From contig OW569349.1 in NCBI GenBank assembly GCA_937625935.1, positions 496,001 through 560,000 on the forward strand: a stretch of DNA of 64,000 nt, written 5' to 3'. The stretch comes from Tetramitus jugosus (lineage: Eukaryota > Heterolobosea > Eutetramitea > Acrasida > Vahlkampfiidae). Positions within the stretch are counted from its first letter, which is position 1. Each line of letters starts with the position of its first letter. Below the pieces are notes generated by a model, which was given only the letters and a program-made list of their open reading frames with translations, was not told the DNA's origin and searched no databases. This document shows positions 18,716 through 29,807 of this stretch, one piece after another. The position numbers and the translations under genes are program-made.

Positions 18716-20449
18716 CTAAAAATCAAGGAACAGAATCTGATTCTTGGGATCGATTGATGTGCCATGGTCAGGAGTTTCATTGTACGATGTGAAGTAGCTC
18801 GTGTCACCCTCCGTGTTCGCTCTCGGTTGAATCGGAGCTCTAAACAATTTACAGTTCAATGCATCCCAGTCAACTCCATCGAACCAGGGATGATTCTTGA
18901 TATCGTTCACACCACCGTGCAAATTACCAATCCGTTCCAGTTCAGGCTTCAACAATTTTCGTATCAAATCCTTTGCTCTCCAGTCCATTTGTTGTGGGAA
19001 CTCAATCTCTCGCTGCAAAATCTTTTGATACAAGTGCATGAGATTCTCAGAATAAAAGGGAGGATATCCGACCAACATCTCAAATATCAGTACACCAAGT
19101 GTCCACCAATCGACTGCCATTCCATGTCCCTTCTGCAAAATGACCTCTGGAGCCAAGTATTCATTTGTTCCACAACCCGTAAACGTCCTTCCCATCTTGC
19201 CATCGACCAATTGCTTTGCAAAACCAAAGTCCGTAATCTTCACATTGCCATCACCGTCCAACAAAATGTTTTCCGGTTTCAAATCACGGTACACAATTTG
19301 AAACTTGTGCATATGCTCCAGAGCTAAAATAATCTCTGCAGAATAAAACTTTGCGACATCGTTTGGAAATGTTTCCACCTTTCTCAAATGAGAGAATAGC
19401 TCACCACCAGAAACATACTCCATAATCATGTAAATGTTGAAATCGTCTTGAAACGTTCGATATAATCGTACAATAAATGGATGACGAAGCATGCTCAGCA
19501 CTTGTTTCTCATTGTGCACATGATTCACTTGATTCTGTTGAATAATTTCACATTTTCGCATAATCTTGATTGCATAAAACTGATTGGTCGGCACGTGCTT
19601 TGCCAATTTCACTTTTCCAAATGTGCCTGTACCCACTGTTTTCAATAATTGAAAATCACTGAATCGCCAGTCCATTGGATTCGCATACATGGACTGTTGT
19701 TGTTGTTGTTGTTGTTGTCTCTGTTGTTGCAGTTGGTGGTGAGGTGTTGGTGATGACAATGTTGGTGATTTTGGCATAGGTGACATGGGTGATGCAGTCA
19801 TCATTCGATTCATGGATGGTGTTGTTGGTGATGGAGTAGTTGTAGTTGTTGTTGATGATGATGTTGTTGATATGGTGGGTGATGGAGTCATTGATATAAT
19901 GGTAGCTTTTGGCTGCTGTGGTTGTTGTTGTTGTTGTTGATATGGATATTGATTAAAATATGGTTGATTCGCAGGTGAGTTTGGTGATGGAGGTGAGTGT
20001 ACACTGACAACAGGATAGGTTGGCATGTTATTATTGTTATTGTTGTTGTTGTTGTAATATTGATTCATGCTTTGTGTGGAGAGAGGAGATGTCGTTGAAG
20101 GAGAGTAACCATCATGATGATACGAAGTTTGTTGATTTTGCTGTTGTTGTTGTACATGATGTTGCGGCTGATGATGATGAGGATGATGAGGATGATGAGG
20201 ATGGTGATGCTGGTGATGCTGGTGATGTTGGTGCTGATGAGGGTGAACTTGTTTTGTCATCGTCCCTGGTTGTTGAATCTGCTGTAGCTGTTGATAGATG
20301 TCTCGTTGTTGCTCTTGTTGAACAGCTGTTGTTGATGATGGTTGTTGAGCTTGTTGTTGTTGTCGTTGTCGATGCTCCTGGTCAAGCAATATTTGAAGCA
20401 ATTGTTGTTGATTTTGTTGATGTTGAAAGTGACTGAGGTCCATTGTCAT
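18716..20449 (-). CDS. PKA-type AGC protein kinase with Gln/His-rich N-terminal extension
   Basis: cAMP-dependent-kinase-like catalytic subunit, 577 residues. The first about 260 residues are a low-complexity arm (poly-Gln, a His/Pro/Gln tract, Ser/Thr-Pro). The kinase starts near MDWRFSDFQLLKTVG: glycine loop GTGTFGKV, lysine in YAIKIMRK, catalytic loop YRDLKPEN, DFG in ITDFGFAK, activation loop RTFTGCGTNEYLAPE. All catalytic residues are present. The C-terminal tail includes RIGNLHGGVNDIKNHPWF and ends ILFLDF, the PKA-type FxxF hydrophobic motif at the very end. Odd point: PKA has CGTPEY where this has CGTNEY, and LCG has become GCG. The in-frame codon at 20533 is GTG, so ATG 20449 is the start. 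The gene lies head to head with the PRL phosphatase. Confidence 0.92.
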   Translation of the reverse strand: MTMDLSHFQHQQNQQQLLQILLDQEHRQRQQQQAQQPSSTTAVQQEQQRDIYQQLQQIQQPGTMTKQVHPHQHQHHQHHQHHHPHHPHHPHHHQPQHHVQQQQQNQQTSYHHDGYSPSTTSPLSTQSMNQYYNNNNNNNNNMPTYPVVSVHSPPSPNSPANQPYFNQYPYQQQQQQPQQPKATIISMTPSPTISTTSSSTTTTTTPSPTTPSMNRMMTASPMSPMPKSPTLSSPTPHHQLQQQRQQQQQQQQSMYANPMDWRFSDFQLLKTVGTGTFGKVKLAKHVPTNQFYAIKIMRKCEIIQQNQVNHVHNEKQVLSMLRHPFIVRLYRTFQDDFNIYMIMEYVSGGELFSHLRKVETFPNDVAKFYSAEIILALEHMHKFQIVYRDLKPENILLDGDGNVKITDFGFAKQLVDGKMGRTFTGCGTNEYLAPEVILQKGHGMAVDWWTLGVLIFEMLVGYPPFYSENLMHLYQKILQREIEFPQQMDWRAKDLIRKLLKPELERIGNLHGGVNDIKNHPWFDGVDWDALNCKLFRAPIQPRANTEGDTSYFTSYNETPDHGTSIDPKNQILFLDF

Positions 20450-20867
20450 TTGATCAAATTTTGTTGCTCTCTCGTGGCTTGTGATGATTTGTGGGCGTGG
20501 TTTGGGGTCTTGTATGCCTCTTCGGGTTTTCACAATTTAGGACAAATCGTTTTTTTCCTCCAGCTATTTTAGCGCTCCGAATTGGAACATTCGCATGAAA
20601 CGTGTATGTTTGGAATGCGACCAACGAAAAAAACGACAACTACCATCTGTGTTACAAAAAAACATGCGATTTTTCTTCAATTTTGAAGGGAGGTGCAAAG
20701 AACTCCACACACAACAAGACACCGACACAAAACAAAAAAACGAATCAACAACAATTTGAATGGGATAATTTTTCTGAGTAAACAACACACTAACAGACAA
20801 AAAATCTCGTTCGTTCGTTCCACCAAAATCATAAGAAGAAGAAAAGACAAATCACACTAGAAGAAGA
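20450..20867. other. Divergent promoter region between PKA-like kinase and PRL phosphatase
   Basis: No open frame here shows family features on either strand. The right half is A/C-rich and gives a leader running into the PRL ATG; the left half carries the kinase leader on the minus strand. I see no clear TATA box. Confidence 0.4.
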
Positions 20868-21518
20868 ATGGCCGCAACTCTTACCAACAAACCCACACTC
20901 ATTTATGTGGAGAAATATGGACTCAAGTTTTTGATTTTTGACACTCCCTCTGAGAGAAACGTACACCTCTACATCAAAGAGTTTCAAAAACACAATGTGA
21001 AGCACGTAGTTCGTGTGTGCCAGGCGACGTATCCGAAAGAGATTGTTGAACGGTCGCAAATTACCTTTCACGTAAGTAGATCCGTTTTTTTTTCGCGCAC
21101 TTTTTTGTGCGCTGAAAAAAGAATCGTTATTCACACTACGGTTTTTTTCTCTTTGATCAAAAAATAGGATTGGGGATTTGATGATGGTAGCTCTCCTCCT
21201 CAGCACGTTCTCAAGAATTGGATCGATTTAGTGAATGAGACTTTTCCGGTCAATGGTGGTGGCAGTGGAAGCAGCAGCAACGATACTAGTTCTCAATCAG
21301 TTGATAACACACCAGCAATTGCTGTTCACTGTGTTGCTGGATTGGGAAGAGCACCTGTGCTTGTTGCAGTCGCTCTTGTCGAACGAGCAAACATGGAGGC
21401 ACTTGATGCAATCACCTTTATCAGAGCTAGAAGAAGAGGAGCAATCAATGCGACTCAAATGCAATTCATTGAAAAGTATTACAAGCAGAAGAAGAAGGGC
21501 AAGTGCCTCATTATGTGA
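20868..21518 (+). CDS. PTP4A: PRL-type (PTP4A) prenylated protein tyrosine phosphatase
   Basis: Phosphatase of liver regeneration family, 184 residues, expected at membranes through a C-terminal lipid. Exon 1 is 20868-21071 and exon 2 is 21168-21518; intron gtaagt...aatag (96 bp) sits just before the WPD-type loop. The N-terminal half has [13 protein letters not shown] and [10 protein letters not shown]. Exon 2 opens [11 protein letters not shown], with the general-acid Asp. The signature [17 protein letters not shown] carries the catalytic Cys, the Arg and the Ala typical of PRLs, and is nearly identical to human PRL-1. The tail is polybasic (KQKKKGK) followed by the CaaX box CLIM. A Gly/Ser/Asn-rich insert ([14 protein letters not shown]) before the signature is not found in animal PRLs. 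Confidence 0.95.
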
Positions 21519-22035
21519 CTCAGTTATCATCATTGTTTATCACTGAATATTTCAAAGACACTGGCAAGAGAGCAAGTGCACATGACGGAGCACTTTTTAG
21601 AATCATTTACACGAATGCAAAGTGATGATTGTTTGAGGACGAGTAGACATGGAGAGAGTGATTATTGTGTGGATGATGAAGCTGTTGTTTGTTGTTGTGC
21701 TTATGACACAAATCATTGCTTCTCATTACAATCATCGCCCATGAAAACTACAATGATGCTTTGGATGGTTATTTATTTATATTTGTTGCTGCGAATGCTG
21801 TTGACGACTGAATCATTGAAGGAGAAGACGCATATTCGCAGTAATTTTACAATAAATCCTTGCACGATTGAAAACGAAAATTCTCGATTTTGGCTTCTAT
21901 TGCACCTTAGGTGGGCTCATGTTTGTGAAGGTATTGATTTTGGTTGTGAAAAGAGTTTGTTTATGTTAATTTCATTGAATGGAGAAGTGGATCAGTTGAC
22001 CTAACAATTGATCATTTCTAGAGATGGTAGGTGAC
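21519..22035. other. Convergent 3' region, no supported gene
   Basis: Region between the stop codons of the PRL and C2 genes. A plus-strand frame of about 140 codons (21576-22004) with one hydrophobic stretch is open here, but it begins inside the probable PRL 3' UTR, is Cys/Met/His-rich and shows no family feature. An AATAAA-like motif occurs at about 21850. I do not call a gene. Confidence 0.4.
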
Positions 22036-23475
22036 TTAAAACTTGAAGTTTGAGCCTTGAGACATATCGTACACGAGTTGGACCGATCCTTGATCGATAC
22101 CCTCACCAGATAGCTTCACTTCGATGGTTTTGACCTCGGAGCGACCTTCCTTAGAGTTTTGACACTCTTCGAGCAAGGATCCAAGGTCGATCGAGGCCTT
22201 TCCCATAAAAGCATGAGCAAATATGTTATCATGATCAAACACTTTGACCACGAGCTCAGGATCCTCATGATTCATAGAGTCTGCATGTCTGTTGTTATCA
22301 TTCTTCATGGATGGTGGTCTTCTGGTTGAGTGGACAACAAATGAGAAGCTCTGATTGAATGATGGATTTCTTGAACCGAGCACATGAGAAGTATTCTGTC
22401 TACATTGTCCAATTTGAAGTGTAACATACGGATCAGGATTCCTCTTGAATCCAACCTTTGTGTCAATTAGATTTTGAGCACCTCCAAGGAACACACGGAA
22501 ACAGTATGCGTACTGTTGTGGTTCAGCATGTCTGCTATTGGGTGGAGAACGAACAGCACACGAGGCTCTCTTTCTGCCCGAAGGTGAGAGGTTTTGAAGA
22601 ATGGATCTTCTCTTTTCGAATGGAGACTTGACCATACGGAAGACACTCGCAATTTTTTCTTCATTGCTCAAAAAGTCATACTCGTCCTGTTCGGTCAACC
22701 ATTCATCACCGTCCTTATGGGCACCAGACTCATCTTCAAATAGTAGTCTCTTTGGTAGAGGTGATCTCTTTGGAGATCTGTATGAACTAGGTCTCATCTG
22801 ACTGGCACTCAAAGCCATTCTAGAGCCTGGTGTTGACATCTTTGGTGTGAGAGCCATACCGAGCAAGGATCTGGATTTGGACATAGAGGAGACAAGAGCA
22901 CTCGGGGATTGATGCAAAGTTTGCAATGGGGAACTTTGAACTGGGGAATGAACGGGAGAGTGGAAAGTTTCAATACGATCAGAGAGATCAGACATTGGAG
23001 TATTCTTTTGAGTACTTCTCTTGAATGAAAGGAAGCCCAGCTTCTTAGCAGAGCTATTTGGAGCTGTCATGGGAGTTTTCGAAGGTGTCTTTGAGGGAGT
23101 TTTTGAAGGCGAGAAGAATTTGTTCTCCTTTTCTGGCTTGACTGGTGTGGTTGAAGTGATTCTCAAACATGGTCCACTGCCCAGTTCAGACCAACCGTTC
23201 AACTTCTGATCGTATTCAGTCATTGGTGTAATGGGAATTGACATGTTGGTGGCAACGGTGGATGGTGTGACCATTGGAGTACGATGAAGTGGGGTTCTTG
23301 TTGGCTTATGGGTCTTTCTCTTCTTGGGAGTGATGATATTCTTGAGTGCGACGGATGCATTCTCTACAAGGTGACCAAATGGATTGGCTTCGTACTCTTG
23401 CTGTTCAACATCAACGTCTTGCTTCTCAAACGTACTAATACGACGCTTCTTGACGGATCGGATCAAGTTGATCAT
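22036..23475 (-). CDS. C2-domain protein with Ser/Thr-Pro-rich N-terminal region
   Basis: Protein of 479 residues, single exon. Residues 1-325 are disordered, basic and rich in SP/TP sites, with a short tandem SKTPSKTPSKTP repeat near residue 123 and several SPxxKR-like sites, suggesting proline-directed kinase control. The C-terminal about 145 residues form a C2 domain: YAYCFRVFLGGAQNLIDT, NPDPYVTLQIGQ, SRNPSFNQSFSFVV, VVKVFDHDNIFAHAFMGKAS and SVQLVYDMS. DPYV and FDHD give two of the usual Ca-binding Asp loops, but other loop acids look replaced by Lys/Asn and Ala, so Ca binding is uncertain. It probably binds membranes or partners. Confidence 0.82.
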   Translation of the reverse strand: MINLIRSVKKRRISTFEKQDVDVEQQEYEANPFGHLVENASVALKNIITPKKRKTHKPTRTPLHRTPMVTPSTVATNMSIPITPMTEYDQKLNGWSELGSGPCLRITSTTPVKPEKENKFFSPSKTPSKTPSKTPMTAPNSSAKKLGFLSFKRSTQKNTPMSDLSDRIETFHSPVHSPVQSSPLQTLHQSPSALVSSMSKSRSLLGMALTPKMSTPGSRMALSASQMRPSSYRSPKRSPLPKRLLFEDESGAHKDGDEWLTEQDEYDFLSNEEKIASVFRMVKSPFEKRRSILQNLSPSGRKRASCAVRSPPNSRHAEPQQYAYCFRVFLGGAQNLIDTKVGFKRNPDPYVTLQIGQCRQNTSHVLGSRNPSFNQSFSFVVHSTRRPPSMKNDNNRHADSMNHEDPELVVKVFDHDNIFAHAFMGKASIDLGSLLEECQNSKEGRSEVKTIEVKLSGEGIDQGSVQLVYDMSQGSNFKF

Positions 23476-24048
23476 GGTGGGTAATGTGGGTCGTTGGTGT
23501 TATTGTTGTTGCGGTGCGCAGTTTATGTGTTTGGTTGTCATTGGAAATGTGACATGGTCAATGACAAATTAAACCACATCCTGACATCGGGGTTTCTAAA
23601 AAAATTTCGTAACGTTAAAATTTTTGATTTTCGGTCAAATTCATTCAGCGAACCGATTGAACAGAAGCCCGCCAAAACGAACCCAACAGAGACGGGTCAT
23701 CTTATTCGGCGGCTCGCTTGTCTTTATTATCTTCTTGGAGATGACTTGTTCCAGGCATTCATTCACGTGGTTGTCTATCACTCAAAGTACAAGGCTGATC
23801 CGTCTGCAACTGAGCCAGTCTGAGCCTTCTTCCCAACTGTGCGAACGTACGAAGAAAACTTCCCAACCATCCCACAACATGTCCTATACCCCGAATCAGG
23901 TCCATTGTATCGTGAATCATGGGTTCGCTCTCTTTCCATAAGTGGCTCATCTCATTTACGGTGGATAGCGAAGAGGAAACGCCGCAAAATATGGACCTTC
24001 ATGCGCACAGCAGAAAGAAACAAGTATTGTTTGAACTCGTCAGTGAAT
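23476..24048. other. Divergent intergenic region with short open frames
   Basis: Lies between the C2 gene (minus) and the receptor gene (plus). A plus-strand frame is open from 23494 to 23823, and a second small frame runs from ATG 23919 to TGA 24095 (58 codons, MGSLSFHKWL ... STTNKEKY), which overlaps the start of the receptor gene in another phase. The small frame has a coding-like composition in its second half (QVLFELVSEYEELERT). Neither matches a family I know. Confidence 0.4.
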
Positions 24049-27000
24049 ATGAAGAATTGGAGCGCACAAGCACTACTAACAAAGAAAAGTACTGACTCCA
24101 CCAAATGGTTTCTGATACTTTATTGGTTTCTTCACTTAATAAGTTCAACGTTCGTCTGTGCCAATGTGAATAGTGATTTGTTAAATTTGTCAAAAGTACC
24201 GAATGGACATCAATGTAAGTGGTTATCTCTTTAGTTTGGAAGCATGACGAATTTACTCATCGATGTTGCGCCTTCTTCTCGATTCGTATTGATTAGTTCC
24301 TCAAATATTTAAGGTGAGTGACACATTTACACAATTCGCAATTGATTTTGTGAACAACAACTATACTTGGAGCATATCATTTTGTTCCATGGACAGCGAT
24401 AGTGATGGTAAAACAAATGGAGACGAGTTGGGTGACCCTTGTTGTGTATGGAGCCCATTTTCTTCGCCAAGGAGAACGAATGAATCCAGTCTATCGGATC
24501 CGAGTGACCCTAACCACATAGTGTCATTTGGAAGTGCAATGAATGAAATAACGTTGAGTAAGATAACAGTAGATCCAACCGCTTTTAGTGCATCGATAGT
24601 TTGGATCGAACCAAATCCATTAGAGGCAACCGTCTGCTCATATGAAATCTATATGAGTACGTTGACTGGATTGGATTATCAAAATATTCAATCAGTCAGC
24701 TATCATTCGAACTCTTTTACGGTACTTGACTTAGAACCTGAGATGGACTATGGGTTCCGAGTGCGAGGTGTAAATCTTCGGCCAGGAAAGACTATCGAAA
24801 CAACAACACGGACTTCGAAAGAAATATTTGCGACTGGATCTGGAGACAACTGCTCGAGAGATACTATTCAATGGTCCGACTATTTTCCGATCAATACTAC
24901 TGATTATAGTTTCCTTCTGATTCCATTTAACAAGACTGTAGAACTCGACATGGACACAGTGCCAGAGATAGGTACATTAGAAATTCAAGGATGTCTAATC
25001 TTTAAGGATGATGGAGATAAATATTTGGCTGCGAGTCTGATATCTGTCACTGGCTTGTTGCAAATAGGAACAGAAGAAAACCCATTCACCAACAAAGCTA
25101 CGATTACGCTCACAGGAGATTCTTCAAATTCGACTAACATGGGAATAGGAAACAAATTGCTAATAGTCACAGCGGGAGGATTGTTGTCTTTACATGGAAG
25201 AAACCATTCCATCTCTTGGACAAGGTTAAATAGGACAGCCAGAGAGGGTGACTCGATAATTAGAGTAGAGGAGCCTGTGAGTACATGGAGTGTTGGAGAC
25301 GAGATTATTATTAGTAGTACCGACTACGATTATCGCCAAGCTGAACAATTTACGATTACTGCTATTTCATCTGACGGTAGAGACATCACTCTCAATCGGC
25401 TTCTCAATTTTATGCACTATGGCGAAGATCAATTTTACTTAAAATCAGATGGAAAGATATCAACCTTGTCTGAGAGAGCTGAGGTAGGATTACTGAGTCG
25501 AAATATAGTCATACAAGGTGATGAATCGTCGCTAGATTCTTCGTATGGAGGACAAACCATGTTCACTTCTACATCGAAGATAATCCAGATTCACGGAGTT
25601 GAATTTCGTAGAATGGGTCAACGCGGTATTATTGGACGATATCCAGTTCATTTTCACATGAAAGGGAATGCAACAAAATCCTATGTTAAACACTCTTCGA
25701 TCCATGACTCTTACCAAAGAGGTTTAGTGTTACAAAAAACGAATAGGTTAATTGTTTCCGATACTATTGTGTCGAATACATTTGGTCACGGATTCATGCT
25801 CGAGGGAGGAGTAGAAGAGTCTAATATCTTCTATAGATGCTTGTCCTTGGGAACGAGGGAAATACATGATGATTTTTCAATCAGCTACCCAAAGAACGTT
25901 GATGCTACTCCAGCTTCTTTCTTTATTTCGAATACGAATAACAATATCTCCCTTTGTGCTGCGGGAGGAAGTGCAGGTTATGGCTTGTGGTATTATCTAA
26001 CTCCCTATGCTACAATGGGAACCACTATGACTGCTTTCATTCAACCGGACACTTGGTTCTGGGGATCTCTGAACTTTTTTAGCGCACATAGCAACGCTAT
26101 TGATGGAATTTCCATAGGTCCCAGTTTCTCTCCGTGTGCATATCCCGATACTCCTGGTGTGGGACCTTGTGGTTCTCCAGGAAATCCATACATTGTGCCT
26201 GAATTCATTAAACTTCAGGCATATAGAAATAAGGCACACGGCTTCTTCGCAGTGTTGGTATCAACCTTCGAGCTTGTAGATAGTGTCTTTGCAGATAATC
26301 CAATAGGTTTGACGTTCGAGAGATTGAAGGAATCAGCTTATGTAGGCAACAGCATATTCGTGGGCGAGTCAAGTAATAGAGGAAATCCTGGTAATTGTTC
26401 TTCTAATGAGCATCAATGTTTTGAATGTGAAGATTATCTGTCGAATCCTGATTCTAAATATCGAAGAAGCACCGAACAAAAAGACACTCCTCTGATAGGT
26501 GTCAAATTACACAAAGGAGGAGGAACCCTCCTAGTTGATGATTTAGATTTCTTTGATTACCAATCGAATTGTGTTAGAAGGGCAATGGCTATTGATTTGA
26601 GAAACGAAGCAGATGTGAATGTGAATCCTCTTGATTTTGTGTTCAAAGATGTTCATTTCCATCAAGCAAACCAACTCTATCATTTCGCGAATTCAGACAC
26701 AGAGGAGAATTCTTCATTCTCGGATATGTATCAGTCTGCTGTTTTGCTTGACCAAGATGGAAGCTTAACGAGAATAGAGCGACAGAATATTTCTGCCTTG
26801 GTGAACGTTTCAGGAGGATTCATGGTAGTGCCTAACAATCCCATCATGATAGATCCCGAAAGGTGCTACTTTTCTGAAAATTGGAACATGTATATATGCA
26901 AGAGAGATTTGCTGTATTACTCTGCAAGCATCGAGATGGTGGGCAAGAATTCAATCAGCGACCTGACTCCCGTTTTGTATTCAGTCACTCAGTCAAATGG

Positions 27001-29209
27001 AAAGAATTTATACATCAAGTTTTTGGGTACAATGATTAATTCTCATACAGTGGAGTATAGAATGCTAATTCCGAGACTCAACAATGTGCAATATCATATT
27101 GACTGGTCAACATCCTACGATCCACAGACAATATCACTTAAGTATAGTTATGACACTGCTATCCCAGTCTATATGAGGTTCCATCGGGAGGATGGACCCA
27201 TACAAACACTTATATCATCTCAACATCAACAAGAAGCACTCAATCCTATGAATTCTACAAAGAACAACTTCTCTTTGGATTGTTTGACAAATGAGGTGAA
27301 AATCTTCCTAATGAAACAAATAACAACTCAGATTAGCATGGCAGATGAAGTACCCCCTTACAAGCAATGCTTACCTCTGAATAAAACATATTGCAAGGAT
27401 GTAAGTTATTGTGGAGAAGATAGGGCGATATGTATTGGAGTTAACAAGTGTATTTGCAAGTGGGGATGGTGGGGTCATGCTTGTCAACATTTTCACTGCG
27501 CGCATGTTCATCACTGTTCTGGACAAGGTTCATGCATTGGTCCAAATATCTGTCGTTGCTTTCCTGGTCGGAGAGGAGAGGATTGTTCAAAGAGGGAGTC
27601 TGTCACTTACTCACCAGTGGTGGCATTTGGAGATGTGCATTTACAGACGTTGGATGACGTCTTTTATCAGTTTAATTCCATTGGAGAGTTTTACCTATTG
27701 AAAAGCAAAGAGTTGTCTCTTCAATCTCAACTAGTTCCCTGTAGAGTCGAGGACAATGTAACCAGTGTTACTTCTTGTTTGAGATCGTTAGCTTTTACAA
27801 ATGGATTGGATAGAGTTGAGATGTATGCATATGGAATTGAGAGAGTGGTTCTGATGTTGAATGGAGAGAGGGTCGCCATCGATTCTGGCCCAATCCTCAA
27901 GGCTCCTCAACTATTCAATGGAACCTCTTTCGTGAAGCCGTCATTGTCGAATCCAGAGTTTTACTCATCGATCAGAGACCAAACCGATCCACAACATCTA
28001 TCTCATATTCAAGAGTATGTTTCTGCTCCAATCAATCTAATTCAGTTACAAGGTGGCGCCACAATAAGAGAAGAGTTCTTGATGGATTCAAATCGAACAA
28101 GGTTGCCACGAGCCATAATATCTGTTGATATCGAAACATCTGATGGTATGGATTCGAAATTCTTAGGTAGAATTACAATTAGAAATGACGGAGTGGGATA
28201 CTTGTCTTTATCAGTGGCAATAGTACCACAAAACAGCACCTTCACTGGCGATGAGAAAGGTGGACTTCTTGGCACTCCTGATCACAATCCAGATAACGAA
28301 TTCATTCTCAGAAATGGTACAGTTTTGATTCATCCAGATACAACAACGATCCATCTCTTATTTGGAGAAACTTGGAGAGTACCTTTCAACGAATCTCTAT
28401 TCTCCAATTCTACAGCTAATACTGATCATAGTGTCTTCACATCATTATATCTGCGATATACCGGAAATATCAACACGACAGGTGAAGCATTGAAAGCAAA
28501 AGCGATTGCTGTATGTTCTGATACGCTCGGACTACGGGACAAGTTTCTCTCTGCTTGTCTCTATGATATTTCTGCGACTCGCGACATTCAGTATGCCTTA
28601 GCGAGTGCCACTGCCCAACTTAGTATCAGTTGTGATATCGACAGTGCAAACAGTGCAGTCTGCCAGAAGCTCGCATGTCCAAATTTTTGCAATCTGAATG
28701 GAATGTGTGTCCATGGAGTGTGCAAGTGCGATGATACTCATTCAGGAGCAGATTGCAAAACAACTGTACCTGGAAGACTCTCATGGACACCTTATGCTAT
28801 TGCTGGTATTGTCATTGGAGGTGTGGTAGCAGTCACTGCTACATTGGGCTTCATTGTGTTGGTAGTTCTCGCCATATTGAGGCTAAAGGTCGCTCAATCC
28901 AAAATCATTTCACATGAGAGCTCGACAATGACAAGAACCATGATCAACAACAGTAGAAGCTCTTCAAGCCTCGATTTCTCACCTCCATCCATGACACCGA
29001 GCTCCAGTCGAGGATCGTTCGCCAACTGGAAATCACAATACATTGAACCACCAGTCTTACCTATCGATCATAGTGGAACAGGAAGAAGTAACGGCACAAG
29101 AGTGATGCCGCTCTACTTGACTAAATCAAGTTCATCGCGTCGTGTCCTCATGTCATCAACGAGTCAGCTACCACCATTTGACATGGACGACGAGGTCACT
29201 TACAACTAA
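24049..29209 (+). CDS. Temptin/FN3/G8/beta-helix/EGF/VWD type I membrane receptor
   Basis: Large cell-surface protein, 1,692 residues. Exon 1 is 24049-24214 and exon 2 is 24297-29209; intron gtaagt...attag (82 bp) joins VPNGHQ to FPQIFKVSDTF. Order: signal peptide (KWFLILYWFLHLISSTFVCA); temptin-like Cys domain with DSDSDGKTNGDELGDPCCVW; FN3-like domain (about 140-225); G8 domain (about 235-330); right-handed beta-helix repeats with GRYPVHFHMKGN, the motif shared with CEMIP, TMEM2 and PKHD1L1; Cys-rich EGF-like units (CICKWGWWGHAC, CIGPNICRCFPGRRGEDC); VWD-like domain (FGDVHLQTLDD, GEFYLLKS); a last EGF unit (CNLNGMCVHGVCKC); one membrane span (about 1545-1575); and a Ser-rich tail of about 115 residues. 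It has many N-glycosylation sites. Role probably adhesion or binding of extracellular polymers; ligand unknown. Confidence 0.85.
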
Positions 29210-29317
29210 CTCTCCTAGCAACACAATAAAGCAGCAAAACAACATACACAACACAGAATTTCAATTACAATCAATTTTAATATACATGAGAATCGTTCGC
29301 TCAACAGCTCGAAAGAT

Positions 29318-29554
29318 CTAATGCGTGATCGGCGTATGAGTAATCTTCTGGGGTAATGGTTTCTTTGGATTGTTCTTAACTGTCGAGCAAAGGTATTGGA
29401 AGATGGCAGGGCAGGTGAGCGAGACAAACGCTACATTCATGAACACAATAATACCGATCCTTCTCGTTGTTGGTATTGCCCGTCTCGTTGAGAGACGAAT
29501 CCGGTTCCAATCCAACCCTTGTGGCCCTGTTGTGTGTCTGTTTGATTGTTGCAT
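29318..29554 (-). CDS. Small single-span membrane protein, hypothetical
   Basis: Complete 78-residue frame starting at ATG 29554. It has a basic Arg/Thr-rich N-terminal part (DWNRIRLSTRRAIPTTRR), one hydrophobic segment (IGIIVFMNVAFVSLTCPAIF) and a polar basic tail (KNNPKKPLPQKITHTPITH). The basic side before the span would favour a cytosolic or matrix N-terminus; small mitochondrial inner-membrane subunits look like this, but I do not recognise the family. The opposite strand is also open here, so strand assignment rests on the sensible basic-hydrophobic-basic layout. It lies tail to tail with the receptor gene. Confidence 0.5.
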   Translation of the reverse strand: MQQSNRHTTGPQGLDWNRIRLSTRRAIPTTRRIGIIVFMNVAFVSLTCPAIFQYLCSTVKNNPKKPLPQKITHTPITH

Positions 29555-29807
29555 TTTTCAAGTTCAACTTTTTCTGTCAGAGTCGGTAAAAAATTTGTTT
29601 ATTACAATTGTTACTTTTATCTATTTGCACAACACTTAGAGTACAGGCTTATGGAACGCGTTACAAACAGTCCATTTCTTGCTGCTGATACTGGTGGATG
29701 CTACTTCTGTTATTATTCTGCTTCTTAATGAACGGATGGTGGACTATCTGCTACTTGCTGCTTTTGTTAACTACCTAGGTGTTGTTGCTGTTGGTCACTG
29801 CAACTCT

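Noticed and set aside
20020-20436. Plus-strand frame rich in Asp/Val/Glu
   Set aside because: Antisense to the Gln/His tract of the PKA-like kinase; composition is explained by the complementary repeat.
21576-22004. Plus-strand frame of about 140 codons after PRL
   Set aside because: Inside the probable 3' UTR, Cys/Met-rich and without recognisable features; not enough to call a gene.
23494-23823. Plus-strand frame upstream of the receptor gene
   Set aside because: No ATG-led family features and no in-phase splice to the receptor signal exon; probably promoter/leader DNA.
29370-29639. Plus-strand 89-codon frame opposite the small membrane protein
   Set aside because: The minus-strand reading has a sensible basic-span-basic layout and an ATG; the plus frame starts at a non-ATG codon and has a Cys-rich shadow composition.
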